Below, in pieces: positions 11,534 to 21,032 of a DNA stretch of 64,000 nucleotides. Position 1 is the stretch's first letter, and every line of letters starts with the position of its first letter. Source of the DNA: Raineyella sp044508675 (GTDB lineage: Bacteria > Actinomycetota > Actinomycetes > Propionibacteriales > Propionibacteriaceae); NCBI GenBank assembly GCA_044508675.1, contig JBIQHF010000001.1, forward strand, positions 1 to 64,000, read 5' to 3'. Position numbers and translations under genes: made by a program. The notes under the pieces were generated by a model. That model ran no database searches, was not told the origin of the DNA, and saw only the letters and a list, made by a program, of their open reading frames with translations.

Positions 11534-12562
11534 TCACAGGCCACAATAGGCGGCCACCCATGTCCCAACGGTGCGGTAGAGCTCCCGGCGGACCGGCTTC
11601 GGGGACAGCACCAGGTCATGCAGGCCGTCGGTGATCCGCGCGACGGTCACCAGCGAGCCCAGGTCGACGGCGCGACGGGCGATCGCGTCCGCGTCCAGGA
11701 CAGTGTCCGCGCGAGCCATCTCCTCGGTCCAGGAGTTGCCGATGAACGACTTGTCGGAGCTCAGCACCAGCACCGGTGCAGCGATGTGCAGGCCGGAGGC
11801 GACCCGTTCGTGGCCCCGGACGATGGCGCGGCCCCAGCCGAGCCGGATCTGCGCCTGTGGGGTGGACTTCCAGTTCAGGTCGTAGTCCCACTCCCCGCCC
11901 TCGCCCAGCCGGATGGTGCGCCGGTAGAAGCCGGGGTCCGCGACCCGGAGCACCGCTGTGGGAGCCATCCGGCCGGCCCCGGCGACCAGCAGCGACACCA
12001 TCTGGGTCAGCACCGTGTTGCCGCTGAGTGCCAGCCACGGGGAGTTGAGCACCAGCGCCGAGAAGACGCCCGGGTGGGTGTCCGCGTACAGCGCGCTGGT
12101 CAGCCCACCGGTGGAGTGACCGGTCAGCACGAGCCGCTGGGCCCCCTCGGAGCGCATCACCGCCACGGCGGCATCGATCTCCCGGGAGTAGTCGCCGAGG
12201 TCGGTGATGTAGCCGAAGTGCTGGCCCTGGCGCAGGGCACGCCCGTAGCGCCGCAGGTCGACGGCGTAGAAGTCAAACCCGAGCCCGGCCCAGAAGTCCC
12301 CCAGATGGGCCTGGAAGAAGTAGTCGTTCCAACCATGCAGGTACAGCACCGTGGGTCGCTCGGACGGGTCGGCAGCGACGCTCGGGCCCGCCGCCCAGTC
12401 CGGCACCGGACGATCCCGGTCCCGACGCACAAGCACGGCACCGATCGACGTCGCGGTCTCGGTCGGCTCCAGCAGGCCCTGCGGCAGCGGCAGGTCGGTG
12501 CAGGAGTAGCCGTCCAGGATGTCGGGACGCCACGTGACCGACGTCGTCGATTGCGCAGGCAT
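11534..12562 (-). CDS. alpha/beta hydrolase, lysophospholipase/monoacylglycerol-lipase-like
   Basis: A 342-residue alpha/beta hydrolase. YLHGWNDYFFQ supplies the oxyanion region, GHSTGG the nucleophile serine, and the probable acid and His lie in VLSSDKSF and DGLHDLVLS. This is the pattern of Hydrolase_4 lipases. No signal peptide was seen. The substrate is unknown. The ATG at 12562 directly follows a GTG that could also be used. It is transcribed towards ndh with a 12 bp gap. Confidence 0.78.
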   Translation of the reverse strand: MPAQSTTSVTWRPDILDGYSCTDLPLPQGLLEPTETATSIGAVLVRRDRDRPVPDWAAGPSVAADPSERPTVLYLHGWNDYFFQAHLGDFWAGLGFDFYAVDLRRYGRALRQGQHFGYITDLGDYSREIDAAVAVMRSEGAQRLVLTGHSTGGLTSALYADTHPGVFSALVLNSPWLALSGNTVLTQMVSLLVAGAGRMAPTAVLRVADPGFYRRTIRLGEGGEWDYDLNWKSTPQAQIRLGWGRAIVRGHERVASGLHIAAPVLVLSSDKSFIGNSWTEEMARADTVLDADAIARRAVDLGSLVTVARITDGLHDLVLSPKPVRRELYRTVGTWVAAYCGL

Positions 12563-12713
12563 CACGAGATCCCGCCGTCAGCGTACGGCCCGGCACTCAT
12601 CGCGCAACCTCCGGATCCATCACCCAAGGCTAGCCGCGCTAGGGTCCGGATCGTACGAGCAGCGGATCGGACGAACAGTCGGTTCCGAGGCACATGATTC
12701 AACGGCCGACACG

Positions 12714-12726
12714 GTCAACTGTTGAC
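12714..12726. other. 13-bp palindrome, GTCAAC-T-GTTGAC
   Basis: Perfect inverted repeat with a 1-nt centre, in the 230-bp gap between the hydrolase and DUF3073 genes, 3' of DUF3073. Could be a protein-binding site; too short for a convincing terminator. Confidence 0.35.
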
Positions 12727-12792
12727 GAGCTGCCGATGATGACTGTCGCAGGGTACGCGTTCAGGCCAAGCCGGCCCGGACAGGCTGGGGAA

Positions 12793-13023
12793 TCAGCCCG
12801 AAGCCCGCATCCCATAACCGTCGTCATCGTCGGCGTTGTAGCGAGCGGCCAGGTCCGCATATGCGTCCGGGACGTCGTCGTCGTGAGTGTCACCCCTGAA
12901 GTCCTCCCGATAGGAATCACCTCGGAGTTCACGCTCCAGCGAGGAGAAGTCCGTCTCAATCGAACGGTACTTCAACTCACGAGCAACCTTGGTCTGCTTT
13001 GCCTTCGCACGGCCGCGCCCCAT
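12793..13023 (-). CDS. DUF3073 family protein
   Basis: Small 76-residue protein with the typical basic N-terminus MGRGRAKAKQTKVARELKYRS and an acidic, Asp-rich C-terminus. This is DUF3073, an actinobacterial family of unknown function often next to purF-purM, as here (Rv0810c next to Rv0808-Rv0809 in Mycobacterium tuberculosis, from memory). It lies 146 bp downstream of purM on the same strand. AGGGGG precedes the ATG. Confidence 0.88.
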   Translation of the reverse strand: MGRGRAKAKQTKVARELKYRSIETDFSSLERELRGDSYREDFRGDTHDDDVPDAYADLAARYNADDDDGYGMRASG

Positions 13024-13169
13024 ATGGGTCGACCCCCTCGCATCTGGTAGCGCCTGCGGCTAGGCCGCGGCTTATCTCTGGTAACTGTCGTGAGACACAG
13101 GCTACCCGAGCCCGGGGGCGAATCAAAGTCATCCTCCCGGTCCCGAAACCATCTCGTGACACCCCAGAC

Positions 13170-14240
13170 CTACCCGCTGTGCCTGCCCTCCATCAGGACC
13201 CGAGGCTGGTCGGCGGAACCCTCGACAACCTCACCACAGACCCAGGCCTCGACCCCGTCCCGGGCCAAGGAGGCGATCGCCACATCCGCGCCCTCAGCCG
13301 GGAGCAGCGCGATCATGCCGACACCCATGTTGAGCGTCGCCTCCAGGTCGGCCTGGCTGACTCCACCCACCTCCTGCACCAGCGAGAAGATCGGCTGGGG
13401 CATCCAGGTCCCCCGGTCGATCCGTGCGCTGAGGTGCTCGGGCATGACCCGGGCCAGGTTGTTGGCGAGGCCGCCGCCGGTGATATGGCTCATCGCGTGC
13501 ACCTCGGTCGCGTCGGCGAGCCCGAGGCAGGCCCTGGCATAGATCCGGGTCGGGACCAGCAGTTCGTCGCCCAGCGCGCCCCCGAGCTCGGGCACCTCAC
13601 GGTCGAGCTGCCAGCCGGCCTGGTGCAGCAGCACGTGGCGCACCAGCGAGAAGCCGTTGGAGTGCAGGCCGGAGGCCCGCATCGCGATCGCGACGTCACC
13701 GGCGCGGACCCGCTCGGAGCCGAGGATCCGGTCGTACTCGACGACGCCGGTGGTGGCGCCGGCGATGTCGTACTCGTCAGGCCCGAGCAGGCCGGGGTGC
13801 TCGGCGGTCTCCCCGCCCAGCAGCGCGGCGCCGGCGAGCTCGCAGCCGTGGGCGATCCCCTTGACGATCGCGGCGATCCGTTCGGGGACCACCTTGCCGC
13901 AGGAGATGTAGTCGGTGACGAAGAGCGGCTCGGCGCCGACGACGACCAGGTCGTCGACCAGCATGCCGATCAGGTCCTGGCCGATCGTGTCGTGGCGATC
14001 CATCGCCTGGGCGATCGCGACCTTGGTGCCGACCCCGTCGGTGGAGGTGGCGAGCACCGGCCGCCGGTAACCGGCCAGCGCGGAAGCGTCGAAGAAGCCG
14101 GCGAACCCGCCCAGGCCACCGAGCACCTCGGGCCGATGGGTGGCGGCGACCGAGCCCTTCATCAGCTCGACGGCCCGGTCACCCGCTTCGATGTCCACCC
14201 CGGCTGCGGCGTACGCGCTGGTGGTCGGCTGCTGGCTCAT
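13170..14240 (-). CDS. purM: phosphoribosylformylglycinamidine cyclo-ligase
   Basis: Fifth step of purine synthesis: ATP-dependent ring closure to aminoimidazole ribonucleotide. The 356-residue protein has SYAAAGVDIEAG-type N-terminal residues, STDGVGTK near 65, VDDLVVVGAEPLF near 95, LLGGETAEHPG near 145 and HITGGGLANNLARV near 250, all family signatures. Its ATG immediately follows the stop codon of purF with no gap, so translation is probably coupled. Confidence 0.97.
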   Translation of the reverse strand: MSQQPTTSAYAAAGVDIEAGDRAVELMKGSVAATHRPEVLGGLGGFAGFFDASALAGYRRPVLATSTDGVGTKVAIAQAMDRHDTIGQDLIGMLVDDLVVVGAEPLFVTDYISCGKVVPERIAAIVKGIAHGCELAGAALLGGETAEHPGLLGPDEYDIAGATTGVVEYDRILGSERVRAGDVAIAMRASGLHSNGFSLVRHVLLHQAGWQLDREVPELGGALGDELLVPTRIYARACLGLADATEVHAMSHITGGGLANNLARVMPEHLSARIDRGTWMPQPIFSLVQEVGGVSQADLEATLNMGVGMIALLPAEGADVAIASLARDGVEAWVCGEVVEGSADQPRVLMEGRHSG

Positions 14241-15812
14241 TCAGGCCTCCGGTCGGTGATCGGCCAACTGCACCCCGTGCAGGGCCGGGTCGGTGGTGAA
14301 GGTGTGGTCGATGTCGTCGGGGTCGAGCAGCAGCGGTGGCTGGTTCGTCACCGTGTCGAAGTCCTCGCCGAACAGCTCCAGCGCATGCGGCGGCGGCTCC
14401 ACCGGGTACACGCCGTCGAAGCAGGCGCGGCACAGGCTCTCCTTGGGCCGCTCGGTGGCGGCGATCATCCCGTCGAGGCTGACGTAGCCGAGGGAGTCCG
14501 CGCCGATCGAGCGGCAGATGTCGTCGATATCCAGTCCGGCGGCGATCAGCTCGGCGCGGGTGGAGAAGTCGATGCCGTAGAAGCAGGGCCAGCGCACCGG
14601 CGGGGACGAGATGCGTACGTGCACCTCGGCTGCGCCCGCCTCGCGCAGCATCCGGACCAGGGCGCGCTGGGTGTTGCCGCGCACGATCGAGTCGTCGACC
14701 ACGACCAGGCGCTTGCCCTCGATCACGTGGCGCAGGGGGTTCAGCTTGAGCCGGATGCCGAGCTGGCGGATCGTCTGGGACGGCTGGATGAACGTACGGC
14801 CGACGTAGTTGTTCTTGACCAGCCCCTCGGCGTACTGGATGCCGGACTCCTGCGCATAACCGATGGCGGCCGGGACCCCGGAGGCGGGAACCGGCATGAC
14901 CAGATCGGCATCGACCGGGTGCTCGCGGGCCAGTGCGCGGCCGACCTCGACCCGCGACTCGTGGACCGAGCGACCATAGATCGTGGAGTCGGGACGAGCG
15001 ACGTAGACGTACTCGAAGACGCAGCCCTTGCGCCTGGTCTCGGCGAACCGCTTGGACCGCAGCCCGTTCGCGTCGATCGCGATGCACTCGCCCGGCTCGA
15101 CCTCGCGGACGAAGGAGGCGCCGACGATGTCCAGGGCACAGGTCTCGGAGGCGACGACCCAGCCCCGCTCGAGACGGCCCAGGCACAGCGGACGGAAACC
15201 CTGCGGGTCACGGGCGGCGTACAGCGTCTTCTCGTCCATGAAAACGAGCGAGAACGCGCCACGCAGGTGCGGCAGGACCTGCAGCGCCGCCTGCCCCAGC
15301 GGCAGGTCGTCAAAGGTGGCGATCAGCGCGGTGACGATGGACGTGTCGTTGGTGGAGTCCATCGAGTTCTTGTGCGGCACCTCCTCCGTGGGGCGGCGCT
15401 CGTGCAGCCACGCCTCCAGCTGGTCGGTGTTGGTGAGGTTGCCGTTGTGGCCCAGGGTGATGCCGTACGAGGAGGTCGCCCGGAAGGTCGGCTGGGCATT
15501 GTTCCAGACGCTGGCACCGGTGGTGGAGTAGCGCGCATGGCCGATCGCGAGGTCGCCGCGCAGCGAGCTGAGCGTGCCCTCGTCGAAGACCTGGGACACC
15601 AGCCCCATGTCCTTGAACACCATGATCTGCGAGCCGTTCGAGACGGCGATGCCCGCCGACTCCTGGCCGCGGTGCTGCAACGCGTACAGGCCGTAGTAGG
15701 TGAGTTTGGAGACGTCCTCCTCCGGCGCCCACACGCCGAACACTCCGCACTCATCCTGCGGCTTCTCCAAGGGGTCGAGCTCGGCCGTCAATCGGCCATC
15801 AGGGCGTGCCAC
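14241..15812 (-). CDS. purF: amidophosphoribosyltransferase
   Basis: First committed step of purine synthesis: PRPP plus glutamine to phosphoribosylamine. The 523-residue protein has the short N-terminal propeptide before CGVFGVW; the Cys would be the glutaminase nucleophile after processing. The N-terminal Ntn-hydrolase part has RGQESAGI, RYSTTG and GHNGNLTN, and the PRPP site is VVDDSIVRGNT near 370. Cys residues in the C-terminal half (CRSIG, LCRACFDGVYP) match the Fe-S-containing class. The GTG start follows a TACTCT box by 7 nt with no ribosome site. A much longer open frame upstream lacks similarity. First gene of purF-purM. Confidence 0.96.
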   Translation of the reverse strand: MARPDGRLTAELDPLEKPQDECGVFGVWAPEEDVSKLTYYGLYALQHRGQESAGIAVSNGSQIMVFKDMGLVSQVFDEGTLSSLRGDLAIGHARYSTTGASVWNNAQPTFRATSSYGITLGHNGNLTNTDQLEAWLHERRPTEEVPHKNSMDSTNDTSIVTALIATFDDLPLGQAALQVLPHLRGAFSLVFMDEKTLYAARDPQGFRPLCLGRLERGWVVASETCALDIVGASFVREVEPGECIAIDANGLRSKRFAETRRKGCVFEYVYVARPDSTIYGRSVHESRVEVGRALAREHPVDADLVMPVPASGVPAAIGYAQESGIQYAEGLVKNNYVGRTFIQPSQTIRQLGIRLKLNPLRHVIEGKRLVVVDDSIVRGNTQRALVRMLREAGAAEVHVRISSPPVRWPCFYGIDFSTRAELIAAGLDIDDICRSIGADSLGYVSLDGMIAATERPKESLCRACFDGVYPVEPPPHALELFGEDFDTVTNQPPLLLDPDDIDHTFTTDPALHGVQLADHRPEA

Positions 15813-15819
15813 ATCTGCC

Positions 15820-15825
15820 AGAGTA
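15820..15825 (-). promoter_or_regulatory. -10 box of purF (leaderless)
   Basis: TACTCT on the minus strand, then GGCAGAT, then the GTG at 15812. Confidence 0.45.
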
Positions 15826-15880
15826 ACAGCACAACCACCAGCACGCCTCCACGACCGAGGAGCGCGGACCGCCGGGATCC

Positions 15881-17152
15881 TCAACCCCGGCGCGCTGCGG
15901 GGTGTCCGCCCCGGTCGGCCAGGTGGCGGTGGACCAGTCGGCCGCCGCCCCAGGCGACCAGGTTCATCAGCACGATCGCGCCGATGTCGACCACCAGGGC
16001 GCCGCGGGATCCGGCCGCATCGGAGGCGCCGCCGGCCACCGAGGCGGCCACCGCGTAGCCGATGTTCACCGCGGCGGGCAGCAGGGACGTCGCCGCGCCC
16101 AGCTGTTCGGGGCGCACCACCTTCTCGACCAGCATGTAGCAGGTGATCATGTACGGCGCCAGGCAGGTGCCCAGGACGAACAGGCCCACCCCGTAGCCCA
16201 CCAGGTGCGGGGCCAGGACCAGCGGCAGGCTGAGCGGCAGCATCAGCAGCGCGAACGTCCGCCACCGCGAGACCAGCCCCCACGAGGCGGGCAGGCGTGG
16301 CACCCCGAACCCGGCGATCGCCGAGCCGAGGCCACTCACGGCGTAGAGCACCCCGCCCAGTCCGGGATTGCCGCGCTCCCCGGCGAAGACCGTGGTCGTG
16401 GCCTGCAGGGCCCCGAACAGGCAGCCGAGGGCGAACATCGCCAGCGACACGACGAGGACGCCGCCCGCCGGCCCCGGCAGGCCCCGCCGGCCCGCTCCCC
16501 CGACCGGCACGATCCCCGCGGTGGGGTGCAGCGCGAACGCGGTGCCGAACACCACCAGCAGGCCGCACGTGACCAGCACCGCCAGCGCCGGGTCGCCGGC
16601 AGCCGCGATGGTGCCGACCAGTGCCGGCCCGACAACGAAGCCGAGCTCGTCGACCACACTCTCGTAGGCGTACGCCGTGGACAGCAGCCCGTCGGAAGAG
16701 TCGTCCGGGTGCACTCCGGGCCGCTTGCCCCGCCACCGGTCGTCGTACACCATGGCACGCCAGCGGACCCGCGCCATCACGCCGACCTGTGGGATGAAGA
16801 AGCCCGCGACGGCCGCGGACAGCACGACCGCCCAGGTCGCACCGGGCCCGGACCGGGTCGCAGCCACCAGTCCGAGGAAGCCGAGAGTGCTGATCAGCCC
16901 CTGCAGCAGCAGGATCGGGCGCTGGCCCCAGCGATCGGTGAGTGCCCCGAAGAACGGGCTGCCGAGCGCGGTCGCCACGCCCAGCACGCCGGCTGCAGCC
17001 CCGCCGACCGCGTACGAGCCGGCGGTCTGCGAGACCAGGATCAGGGTGCCCATCTGCCCCATCGAGGCGGGGAGCCGGGACAGCAGGCCGATGACCAGGA
17101 ACGGCCCTCCCGACAGCTGCGCCAGGCGGCGGTAGGGGACGTGCGTGGACAC
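15881..17152 (-). CDS. MFS transporter
   Basis: Major facilitator of 423 residues with about 12 hydrophobic segments. The loop after helix 2 has the signature GALTDRWGQRPIL. It most resembles drug-efflux-type facilitators, but the substrate cannot be read from sequence. The start is a GTG with TAGGGT 6 nt upstream and no Shine-Dalgarno site. It sits between the M20 peptidase and purF on the same strand, with its own likely promoter. Confidence 0.8.
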   Translation of the reverse strand: MSTHVPYRRLAQLSGGPFLVIGLLSRLPASMGQMGTLILVSQTAGSYAVGGAAAGVLGVATALGSPFFGALTDRWGQRPILLLQGLISTLGFLGLVAATRSGPGATWAVVLSAAVAGFFIPQVGVMARVRWRAMVYDDRWRGKRPGVHPDDSSDGLLSTAYAYESVVDELGFVVGPALVGTIAAAGDPALAVLVTCGLLVVFGTAFALHPTAGIVPVGGAGRRGLPGPAGGVLVVSLAMFALGCLFGALQATTTVFAGERGNPGLGGVLYAVSGLGSAIAGFGVPRLPASWGLVSRWRTFALLMLPLSLPLVLAPHLVGYGVGLFVLGTCLAPYMITCYMLVEKVVRPEQLGAATSLLPAAVNIGYAVAASVAGGASDAAGSRGALVVDIGAIVLMNLVAWGGGRLVHRHLADRGGHPAARRG

Positions 17153-17158
17153 CCGATC

Positions 17159-17164
17159 ACCCTA
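17159..17164 (-). promoter_or_regulatory. -10 box of the MFS gene (leaderless)
   Basis: TAGGGT on the minus strand, then GATCGG, then the GTG at 17152. The box overlaps the stop region of the M20 peptidase gene. Confidence 0.45.
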
Positions 17165-18583
17165 GTCGGCGGGCCTCCCGGGGTCGAAGCCCTCCCCTCC
17201 CACCTGCCGAGCATGCTCTGCCGGGACAGTGGTGCTCCGGGCGAGGAACAGCGCTTCGGCGATGCAGGCGCGACGGAAGTCACCCAGGTGCACCGACTCG
17301 TCCAGCCCGTGCATCCGGCTGTCCGGGTCGGAGATCGCGGTGACCAGCACGGTCGCGGCCGGCCAGCGTTCCTGGAACGCGGCCACCATCGGGATCGAGC
17401 CGCCCTGGCCGACCGTCACCGGTTCCCGGCCCCAGGCCGCGGTGAAGGCGTCGATGGCCGCCTCGGCGTACGGCCCCTCCAGCGGCGCCTCGCCCGGCGC
17501 CCCGAGCTCGCCGCGAGCGACCTCTACCCGGGCGTTCCACGGGGCGTGCGACTCCAGGTGGGTGACCAGGGCGTCCATCGCGGCCTGCGGGTCCTGGCCG
17601 GGGGCCAGCCGGAGGCTGAGCTTGGCCCGGGCGCTGGGGGCCAGGGTGTTCGAGGCCCGGTCCACCGGGGTCGCGTCGATGCCGATCACCGACACCGCGG
17701 GCCGGGTCCACAGGCGCTCGGTGGCCGGTCCGTCACCGAGCTGGTCGACGCCGGGCAGGATCCCGCTCTCGGCGGCCAGCCGGTCGGCGGGGTACTCCAG
17801 GTCCGGGCCGGGGCGGGAGGTGAGGCCCTCGATCGCGACGTTGCCGCGCTCGTCGTGCAGGGTGGCGACCAGCCGGCACAGGGCGGTCAGGGCATCCGGC
17901 GCCACCCCGCCGAACTGCCCGGAGTGCAACGCGTGGTCGAGGGTGCGGACGGTCACCTCGCAGTCGGCCAACCCGCGCAGCGTGGTGGTGAACGCGGGCA
18001 CGCCGACGTCCCAGTTCCCCGAGTCGGCGATCACGTAGACGTCGGCGGCCAGGTCGTCCCGGTGCTGCTCCAGCGTCGCCTGCAGGGTCGGTGAGCCGAC
18101 CTCCTCCTCCCCTTCCACGAACACGATGACGCCGACCGGTGGCCGACCGTCGAAGGCGCGCAGCGCGGCCAGGTGCACCGCGATGCCGGCCTTGTCGTCG
18201 ACGGCGCCGCGCCCGTACAGCCGGTCGCCCCGACGGGTGGCGGTGAACGGGGCCGAGGTCCAGCTGTCCGGGTCGCCGGTGGGCTGGACGTCGTGGTGGG
18301 CGTACAGGCAGATGGTGGGGGTGCCGGGCGGTGCCGGATACCGGCCGATCACCGCGGGACGGCCGCCGGCCTCGACCACGCGGACGTCCGGGCACCCGGC
18401 ACCGGCCAGCAGGTCGGCCACCGCCCCGGCACTGGCCCGCACGTCGGCGGCGTGGGCCGGGTCGGCACTGATCGACGGGATCGCGACCAGGCGGGCAAGG
18501 TCATCGAGGACGCCGGGGAGTAGGGCGTCGATGCGTCGGACCAGGTCGGTGTCGTCAGGGAGGACGGGAGCAACATCGGGCAT
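17162..18583 (-). CDS. M20 family metallopeptidase (dipeptidase type)
   Basis: Zinc-dependent peptidase of 473 residues with the DapE/CNDP-type layout. YAHHDVQPTGD holds the first metal His and Asp, GRGAVDDKAG the bridging Asp, and VEGEEEVGSP the catalytic Glu and metal Glu. LHSGQFGGV in the middle marks the dimerisation lid, and MHGLDESVHLGDF near the C-terminus supplies the last His. Probably a cytoplasmic dipeptidase. ATG follows TAGTCT by 6 nt. A strong hairpin lies between it and purL. Confidence 0.88.
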   Translation of the reverse strand: MPDVAPVLPDDTDLVRRIDALLPGVLDDLARLVAIPSISADPAHAADVRASAGAVADLLAGAGCPDVRVVEAGGRPAVIGRYPAPPGTPTICLYAHHDVQPTGDPDSWTSAPFTATRRGDRLYGRGAVDDKAGIAVHLAALRAFDGRPPVGVIVFVEGEEEVGSPTLQATLEQHRDDLAADVYVIADSGNWDVGVPAFTTTLRGLADCEVTVRTLDHALHSGQFGGVAPDALTALCRLVATLHDERGNVAIEGLTSRPGPDLEYPADRLAAESGILPGVDQLGDGPATERLWTRPAVSVIGIDATPVDRASNTLAPSARAKLSLRLAPGQDPQAAMDALVTHLESHAPWNARVEVARGELGAPGEAPLEGPYAEAAIDAFTAAWGREPVTVGQGGSIPMVAAFQERWPAATVLVTAISDPDSRMHGLDESVHLGDFRRACIAEALFLARSTTVPAEHARQVGGEGFDPGRPAD

Positions 18584-18589
18584 GGCGCC

Positions 18590-18595
18590 AGACTA
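18590..18595 (-). promoter_or_regulatory. -10 box of the M20 peptidase gene (leaderless)
   Basis: TAGTCT on the minus strand, then GGCGCC, then the ATG at 18583. Confidence 0.45.
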
Positions 18596-18613
18596 GGGCC
18601 CGCGGTACGAGCA

Positions 18614-18648
18614 CGAAGGCCGCCCCGGGGGAGCCGGGACGGCCTTCG
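18614..18648 (-). terminator. hairpin downstream of purL
   Basis: Arms CGAAGGCCG and CGGCCTTCG (9 bp, perfect), extended inward by CCCGG/CCGGG around a small loop. It starts 16 bp after the purL stop. There is no T-run, which is common for GC-rich actinobacterial terminators. Confidence 0.65.
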
Positions 18649-18663
18649 AGCAAGCGGTACGGG

Positions 18664-20919
18664 TCAGCCGAGCGCCAGCGCGGCCGGGATGGGCTCCTGC
18701 CAGGTGCTGCGCAGCTCGGACAGGGCGATGCTGAACTCGCCCTCGACCTGCAGCGCAGCAGCATCGGTCACTTCGCCGATCCGGGCGGCGGCCAGGCCGT
18801 GCTCGGCGCACAGCGCGGCGAGGCGATCGGCCCGCTCCGGGGCCACCGAGACGACCGCACGGGCGACCGACTCGGAGAACAGCGCGACGAACGGGTCGCC
18901 CTCGAGCCGGACCCGTACGCCCTTGCCGTGGCGCAGTGCCGATTCGGACAGGGCAACGGCCAGGCCGCCCTCGGACAGGTCGTGGGCGCTGGCCAGCAGG
19001 CCCTCGGCGGCGGCCGCCGCCGCCACTGCGGCGAGTCGCTTCTCGGCCTCGAAGTCGACCTTCGGCGGGACACCACCGAGGTGGTCGTGCACCGCACCGG
19101 CCCAGGCCGAGCCGTCGAGCTCCTCGCGGGTCACGCCGAGCAGCCAAACCTCGTCGCCGGCGTCCCGGAAACCGACGCTGGTGTGCCGGGTCACGTCGTC
19201 GATGACGCCGAGGGTGCCGATCAGCGGCGTCGGCAGGATCGGGGTCTCGCCGGTCTGGTTGTAGAAGCTGACGTTTCCGCCGGTGACCGGGGTGCCGAGC
19301 TCGGCGCAGCCGTCCACCAGGCCCTTGATCGACTCGACGAACGACCACATCACCTCGGGGTCCTCCGGGGAGCCGTAGTTCAGGCAGTCGGTGATGGCGA
19401 CCGGGGTGGCGCCGGTGACGGCGACGTTGCGGTAGGACTCGGACAGCGACAGCTGGGCGCCCTGGTAGGGGTTGAGCCAGGTGTAGCGGCCGTTCGCGTC
19501 GGTCGACAGGGCGATGCCCAGACGGGTCTCCTCGTCGATCCGCAGCATGCCGGAGTCCTCCGGCTGGGCCAGCACCGAGTTGCCGCGCACGTAGCGGTCG
19601 TACTGGGAGGTGACCCACGACTTGTCGCACTGGTTCGGCGAGCCGACCACCTGCAGGAGCGTGCGGGCCAGCTCGTCGCCGTTGGCCGGGCGCGGCAGCG
19701 ATGCAGTGGTGTCCGCCTCGATCTCGGCCTGGTCGTGGCGCGGCTGCTGGGGACGGTCGTAGACCGGGCCGTCGTGGGCAACGGTGCGCGGCGGGACGTC
19801 GACGACGACCTCCCCGTTCCACTCGACGATGAGCCGGTCACCCTCGGTGACCTCACCGACGACGGCGGCCTCCACGTCCCACTTCGCACAGATCTCCAGG
19901 AACCGGTCGACGTCGCCGGGATGGACGACCGCCATCATCCGCTCCTGCGACTCGCTCATCAGGATCTCCTCGGGCGAGAGCGTGTGGTCGCGCAGCTTGA
20001 CCGCGTTCATATTGACCCACATGCCGCCGTCACCGGCGGAGGCCAGCTCGGAAGTGGCACAGGACAGACCGGCGGCGCCGAAGTCCTGGATCGCGGTGAC
20101 CACGCCGGCGGCGAACAACTCGAGCGTGCACTCGATCAGCAGCTTCTCCATGAACGGGTCGCCGACCTGGACCGCCGGGCGCTTGCCCTGGCCGTCCTCC
20201 TCGAAAGTCTCCGACGCGAGGATCGAGGCGCCGCCAATGCCGTCACCGCCGGTACGGGCGCCGTACATGATCACCTTGTTGCCGATGCCGGTCGCCTTGG
20301 CGAACTTCAGGTCCTCGTGCCGCAGGACGCCGACACACAGCGCATTGACCAGCGGGTTCGCGGCGTACGCGGGGTCGAACTCGACCTCGCCGCCGATGTT
20401 GGGCAGACCCAGGCAGTTGCCGTAGTCACCGACACCGGAGACCACGCCGGGCAGCACCCGGGCGGTATCGGGGGCGTCCAGCGGACCGAAGCGCAGGGCA
20501 TCCATCACGCCGACCGGGCGGGCACCCATCGCCAGGATGTCCCGGACGATGCCGCCGACCCCGGTGGCCGCGCCCTGGTGCGGCTCGACGTACGAGGGGT
20601 GGTTGTGCGACTCGGCCTTGAAGGTGACCGCGTAGCCCTGGCCGACGTCCACGACACCGGCGTTGTCGCCGATGCCGGCCAGCAGCGGGCCGCGGGGGGT
20701 GGTCTGGGGCAGCACCGAGAATCGCTTCAGGTGCATCTTGGAGGACTTGTAGGAGCAGTGCTCCGACCACATCACGGAGTACATCGCGAGCTCGCACCCG
20801 GTGGGGCGGCGCCCGAGGATCTCCCTGATGCGCTGGTACTCGTCCTCCTTCAGACCGAGCTCAGCCCACGGCTGCTCGACGTCGGGAGTCTCCTGCGCGT
20901 TCTTCACGGTGTCGGCCAC
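18664..20919 (-). CDS. purL: phosphoribosylformylglycinamidine synthase, PurL subunit
   Basis: Fourth purine step, with PurQ and PurS as partners. The 751-residue size is that of the small PurL used together with PurS and PurQ, both encoded at 36.7-37.6 kb. Visible signatures are SEHCSYKSSK, AVTFKAESHNHPS, GVGGIVRDILAMGARPV, and duplicated-half motifs such as TDCLNYGSPEDP. The GTG start is preceded by TAGATT 6 nt upstream. Single gene with its own promoter and a terminator-like hairpin. Confidence 0.97.
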   Translation of the reverse strand: MADTVKNAQETPDVEQPWAELGLKEDEYQRIREILGRRPTGCELAMYSVMWSEHCSYKSSKMHLKRFSVLPQTTPRGPLLAGIGDNAGVVDVGQGYAVTFKAESHNHPSYVEPHQGAATGVGGIVRDILAMGARPVGVMDALRFGPLDAPDTARVLPGVVSGVGDYGNCLGLPNIGGEVEFDPAYAANPLVNALCVGVLRHEDLKFAKATGIGNKVIMYGARTGGDGIGGASILASETFEEDGQGKRPAVQVGDPFMEKLLIECTLELFAAGVVTAIQDFGAAGLSCATSELASAGDGGMWVNMNAVKLRDHTLSPEEILMSESQERMMAVVHPGDVDRFLEICAKWDVEAAVVGEVTEGDRLIVEWNGEVVVDVPPRTVAHDGPVYDRPQQPRHDQAEIEADTTASLPRPANGDELARTLLQVVGSPNQCDKSWVTSQYDRYVRGNSVLAQPEDSGMLRIDEETRLGIALSTDANGRYTWLNPYQGAQLSLSESYRNVAVTGATPVAITDCLNYGSPEDPEVMWSFVESIKGLVDGCAELGTPVTGGNVSFYNQTGETPILPTPLIGTLGVIDDVTRHTSVGFRDAGDEVWLLGVTREELDGSAWAGAVHDHLGGVPPKVDFEAEKRLAAVAAAAAAEGLLASAHDLSEGGLAVALSESALRHGKGVRVRLEGDPFVALFSESVARAVVSVAPERADRLAALCAEHGLAAARIGEVTDAAALQVEGEFSIALSELRSTWQEPIPAALALG

Positions 20920-20925
20920 GGCTCA

Positions 20926-20931
20926 AATCTA
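20926..20931 (-). promoter_or_regulatory. -10 box of purL (leaderless)
   Basis: TAGATT on the minus strand, then TGAGCC, then the GTG at 20919. Confidence 0.5.
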
Positions 20932-21032
20932 GCCGCTCGGACGCAACCCGGCACCGCCTGCCACGCCCCGGGACCGTCCCCCACCTGCTACGGCCCTCGG
21001 AGGGGGCACGGCGTACGGTTCGACCCCCGTGG

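Noticed and set aside
12999..16058. Long antisense open frame across purM and purF
   Set aside because: Same reason: low-complexity Gly/Arg/Asp/Val-rich translation opposite two unmistakable purine genes.
15813..16736. Upstream extension of purF (about 300 extra codons)
   Set aside because: It runs through the opposite reading of the MFS gene and has no similarity to amidophosphoribosyltransferase; the GTG at 15812 with a TACTCT box fits the family.
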